Positions 6,380 through 8,491 of a stretch of 8,491 nt of DNA are shown in pieces (the first letter of the stretch is position 1; each line of letters begins with the position of its first letter). The DNA comes from Gemmatimonadota bacterium. Its GTDB lineage: Bacteria; Gemmatimonadota; Gemmatimonadetes; Gemmatimonadales; GWC2-71-9. The DNA lies in contig JAEHDT010000099.1 of NCBI GenBank assembly GCA_016880225.1, positions 1-8,491 of the forward strand. Direction: 5' to 3'. A model generated the notes under the pieces. The model saw only the letters and a program-made list of their open reading frames with translations, ran no database searches and was not told the origin of the DNA. The translations under genes were made by a program, and so were the position numbers.

Positions 6380-7576
6380 ATGAAGCTCACCCCGCCCGTC
6401 GCGCTCATCCTCGCCGGTCTCGTCGCCGCGTCAGGTGTCGCCCTCGCCCAGAAGCCGGAGCGGGCCCGCGACCTGGGCATCCCCTTCGAAGGGACTCCCG
6501 GGCCGCTCGATGCGATCACCGACGTCCTTGGGGTCGAGGTGGGCCACCGCACGCTCATCGCCGGGAGCGGCAAGCTGGTCGTCGGCAGTGGGCCGGTGCG
6601 CACGGGGGTGACCGCGGTGTTCCCGCGCGGCAAGAACGGCGACGATCCCGTCTTCGCGGGCTGGTTCACCATGAACGGCAACGGCGAGATGACCGGCACC
6701 ACGTGGGTGGAGGAGTCGGGGTTCTTGTGGGGCCCGGTGATGATCACGAACACGCACTCGGTGGGGGTGGTGCGCGACGCGGTGATCGAATGGGTGGTCC
6801 GCCAGGGGCGCATGCAGAACGACGAGTGGTCGCTTCCGGTGGTGGCGGAGACGTGGGACGGCGGCTTGAACGACATCAACGGCTTCCACGTGACGAAACA
6901 GGACGCGTGGGCGGCGATGGACAGCGCGCGCGGCGGCGCCGTGGCCGAAGGCAGCGTGGGGGGCGGCACCGGGATGGTGTGCAACCGCTTCAAGGGCGGC
7001 ATCGGCACCGCGTCACGGCGCCTCGGCACGGGCGACGGCGGCTACACCGTGGGAGTGCTGGTGCAGTGCAACTACGGCGCGCGCGCGCCGCTCCGCATCG
7101 CCGGCGTGCCGGTGGGCCGCGAGATCACCGACCTGATGCCGTGCCGCGAGCCGTGCAGCGGCGCGCGCTCCCAAGCGGACCCACGGATTGCCCAGGACCT
7201 GGGGTCGATCATCATCGTCGTGGCGACCGACGCTCCCCTCCTGCCGCACCAGCTCAAGCGGATCGCCAAGCGGGCCGCCCTGGGCGTCGGCCGGCTGGGT
7301 GGGCTCGCCGCGAACTCGTCGGGCGACATCTTTATCGCGTTCTCGACGGCCAACCGAGGGGCGTCACGCGATTCCGGGCTGGCTCGCGTGTCGATGGTGT
7401 CGAACGAGCAGATCACGCCGCTGTTCGAGGCCACGGTGCAGGCGACCGAGGAGGCGATCGTGAACGCGATGGTCGCCGCGCGCACCATGACGGGCGCCGA
7501 CGACCTGACCGTGTACGCCCTGCCGCACGACCGCCTGCGAGACATCCTCAAGAAGTACAACCGGCTCAATCCGTGA
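6380..7576 (+). CDS. Secreted P1 family aminopeptidase (DmpA/BapA-like, MEROPS S58)
   Basis: This 398-residue precursor begins with a clear signal peptide (K2, hydrophobic 6-21, likely cut after VALA at 23), so it acts in the periplasm or outside. P1 peptidases are self-cleaving N-terminal nucleophile-type hydrolases that remove N-terminal L- or D-residues, or beta-residues, from peptides, amides and esters. Family blocks seen: ITDVLGVEVGH (46-56), GPVRTGVTAVFPRG (71-84), ITNTHSVGVVRDA (122-134), ETWDGGLNDINGFHVT (157-172), EGSVGGGTGM (190-199), and the cleavage/nucleophile segment ANSSGDIFIAFSTAN (311-325). The conserved ATEEAI is at 355-360. The expected nucleophile is Ser313 or Ser314; many relatives have Gly-Ser at this point. 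Length is normal. The stop overlaps the GTG of the Rieske gene, so the two are probably co-transcribed and translationally coupled. Substrate is unknown. Confidence 0.92.
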   Translation: MKLTPPVALILAGLVAASGVALAQKPERARDLGIPFEGTPGPLDAITDVLGVEVGHRTLIAGSGKLVVGSGPVRTGVTAVFPRGKNGDDPVFAGWFTMNGNGEMTGTTWVEESGFLWGPVMITNTHSVGVVRDAVIEWVVRQGRMQNDEWSLPVVAETWDGGLNDINGFHVTKQDAWAAMDSARGGAVAEGSVGGGTGMVCNRFKGGIGTASRRLGTGDGGYTVGVLVQCNYGARAPLRIAGVPVGREITDLMPCREPCSGARSQADPRIAQDLGSIIIVVATDAPLLPHQLKRIAKRAALGVGRLGGLAANSSGDIFIAFSTANRGASRDSGLARVSMVSNEQITPLFEATVQATEEAIVNAMVAARTMTGADDLTVYALPHDRLRDILKKYNRLNP

Positions 7577-8491
7577 GCCCCCCCTCCGACCGCGACGCGT
7601 TGCCCCGCCTCAAGGCCGGCGACCTGCAGGTCCGCCCGCTCGCGCGCGCCGAGACGATCCCGTCGGCCTGGTACACGGACCCGCGGTTCCACGCGCTCGA
7701 TCGCGCGGCGATCTTCGCCGCCACGTGGCAACACGTCGCCGACGGGCACCAGCTCGCCCGGCCGGGCGACCACGTGGTGACCGACGTGGCGGGCGAGCCG
7801 ATCATCGTCGTGCGGGGACAGGACGGCGCGCTGCGTGCCTTCTACAACGTGTGCCGCCACCGCGGCGGGCCGCTCGCGCTCAAGGACGGCAGCGCCGACA
7901 TGCTGATCTGCAAGTACCACGGCTGGACGTATCGGCTCGACGGGATGCTGCGCGGCGTGCCCCACTTCAACCGCGTGGAGCTGTTCGACAAGCGGGACTA
8001 CGGCCTCACCCCGGCGCACCTCGCGGAGTGGGAGGGCCTGGTGTTCGTGAGCCTGGCCGACCGCCCCCGGCCGCTCGAGACGTACCTCGAGGGCATCCGG
8101 GAGCGCATCGCCCCGACCCGCATCGGGAGTCTGCGGTTCGCGCGCCGCGTGGAGTACGACGTCGCGGCGAACTGGAAGGTGTACGTCGACAATTATCTCG
8201 AGGGCTACCACGTCCCCTACGTCCACCCCGAGCTGTACTCGCTGTACGACTACGAAGGCTACGTCACCCAGGTCCACGACTGGTACTCGGTGCAGGTGGG
8301 CCCGCTCACCGGTGACCGCAACGTGTACACCGGCGGGGGCGGGGAGGCGCTGTACTACCACGTCTTCCCGAACCTCATGCTCAACGTCGTTCCGGGGCGG
8401 CTGCAATCGAACGTGGTGATCCCGGTCGCCCCGGACCACTGCAAGGTGGTGTTCCGGTACTACTACGACGACGTCGAGTCGCCGGCGGCGC
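7573..8491 (+). CDS. Rieske non-heme iron oxygenase, alpha subunit, 3' truncated
   Basis: The frame is open from GTG at 7573 to the window end (306 residues visible). GTG is chosen because it overlaps the peptidase stop as GTGA; the first in-frame ATG is internal, at residue 110. The Rieske [2Fe-2S] motif is complete: Cys94-x-His96, 16 residues, Cys113-x2-His116. The catalytic domain shows NWKVYVDNYLEGYHVPYVHP (200-219), with His213 and His218 as iron ligands; the third ligand, an Asp in relatives, is beyond the edge. Glu210, three residues before His213, takes the place of the bridging Asp205 of naphthalene dioxygenase, as reported for carnitine monooxygenase CntA. Such enzymes use electrons from a separate reductase, not seen here, to hydroxylate or demethylate small molecules. 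The substrate could be a quaternary amine or an aromatic; the sequence does not decide. No Shine-Dalgarno is evident, so it probably relies on coupling. Confidence 0.93.
   Translation, partial: MSPPSDRDALPRLKAGDLQVRPLARAETIPSAWYTDPRFHALDRAAIFAATWQHVADGHQLARPGDHVVTDVAGEPIIVVRGQDGALRAFYNVCRHRGGPLALKDGSADMLICKYHGWTYRLDGMLRGVPHFNRVELFDKRDYGLTPAHLAEWEGLVFVSLADRPRPLETYLEGIRERIAPTRIGSLRFARRVEYDVAANWKVYVDNYLEGYHVPYVHPELYSLYDYEGYVTQVHDWYSVQVGPLTGDRNVYTGGGGEALYYHVFPNLMLNVVPGRLQSNVVIPVAPDHCKVVFRYYYDDVESPAA

Noticed and set aside
7072..8439. 455-residue minus-strand open frame under the peptidase and Rieske genes
   Set aside because: It spans two well-supported genes on the other strand; its residues are the mirror of high-GC codon use, with no recognisable domain.
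1..8491. CRISPR arrays, tRNA or rRNA genes, insertion sequences, phage or toxin-antitoxin modules
   Set aside because: No regularly spaced repeats, cloverleaf-like segments, transposase motifs or small paired genes were seen; nearly all of the window is accounted for by six ordinary genes.

Overview
The window is a gene-dense, very GC-rich stretch of bacterial chromosome with six protein genes and no RNA genes, insertion sequences or CRISPR arrays. High GC, a WD40-like/PD40 hydrolase fusion, a GWxTD-like secreted protein, a CPBP protease and a secreted P1 peptidase together suggest a Gemmatimonadota-like (or possibly Acidobacteriota-like) environmental bacterium. This lineage call is inference from family content, not from a marker gene.

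Layout. (1) Positions 1-1940, plus strand: the 3' part of a large protein with C-terminal PD40 propeller blades, a beta-rich linker and a CehA/McbA-type PHP metallohydrolase domain. Its 5' end lies outside the window. (2) 1950-3644, minus strand: a 564-residue protein with a weak N-terminal signal and a region resembling a diverged GWxTD domain. It converges on gene 1 with 9 bp between the stop codons. (3) 3726-5294, plus strand: a benzoate-CoA ligase family enzyme, divergent from gene 2 across 81 bp. That gap contains a plausible sigma70-type promoter placed so that the ligase mRNA could be leaderless, plus two dyads. (4) 5460-6221, minus strand: a CPBP intramembrane protease convergent with the ligase; the 165-bp gap holds a GC-rich hairpin. 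(5) 6380-7576, plus strand: a secreted P1-family (DmpA/BapA-like) aminopeptidase with a well-formed promoter and ribosome binding site, divergent from the CPBP gene across 158 bp that contain a nested set of inverted repeats. (6) 7573 to the window end, plus strand: a Rieske non-heme iron oxygenase alpha subunit that overlaps the peptidase stop by 4 bp (GTGA) and runs off the window.

How they may work together. Genes 5 and 6 form a probable operon. Genes 1, 3, 5 and 6 all belong to families that can hydrolyse or oxidise small organic compounds (ester or carbamate hydrolysis, acyl-CoA activation, amide hydrolysis, Rieske oxygenation). A scavenging or catabolic neighbourhood is therefore possible, but they sit in separate transcription units and a shared pathway is speculation. 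I see no convincing new defence or mobile system. The most notable items are the compact divergent promoters, the nested palindrome, the peptidase-Rieske coupling and the diverged GWxTD-like protein.
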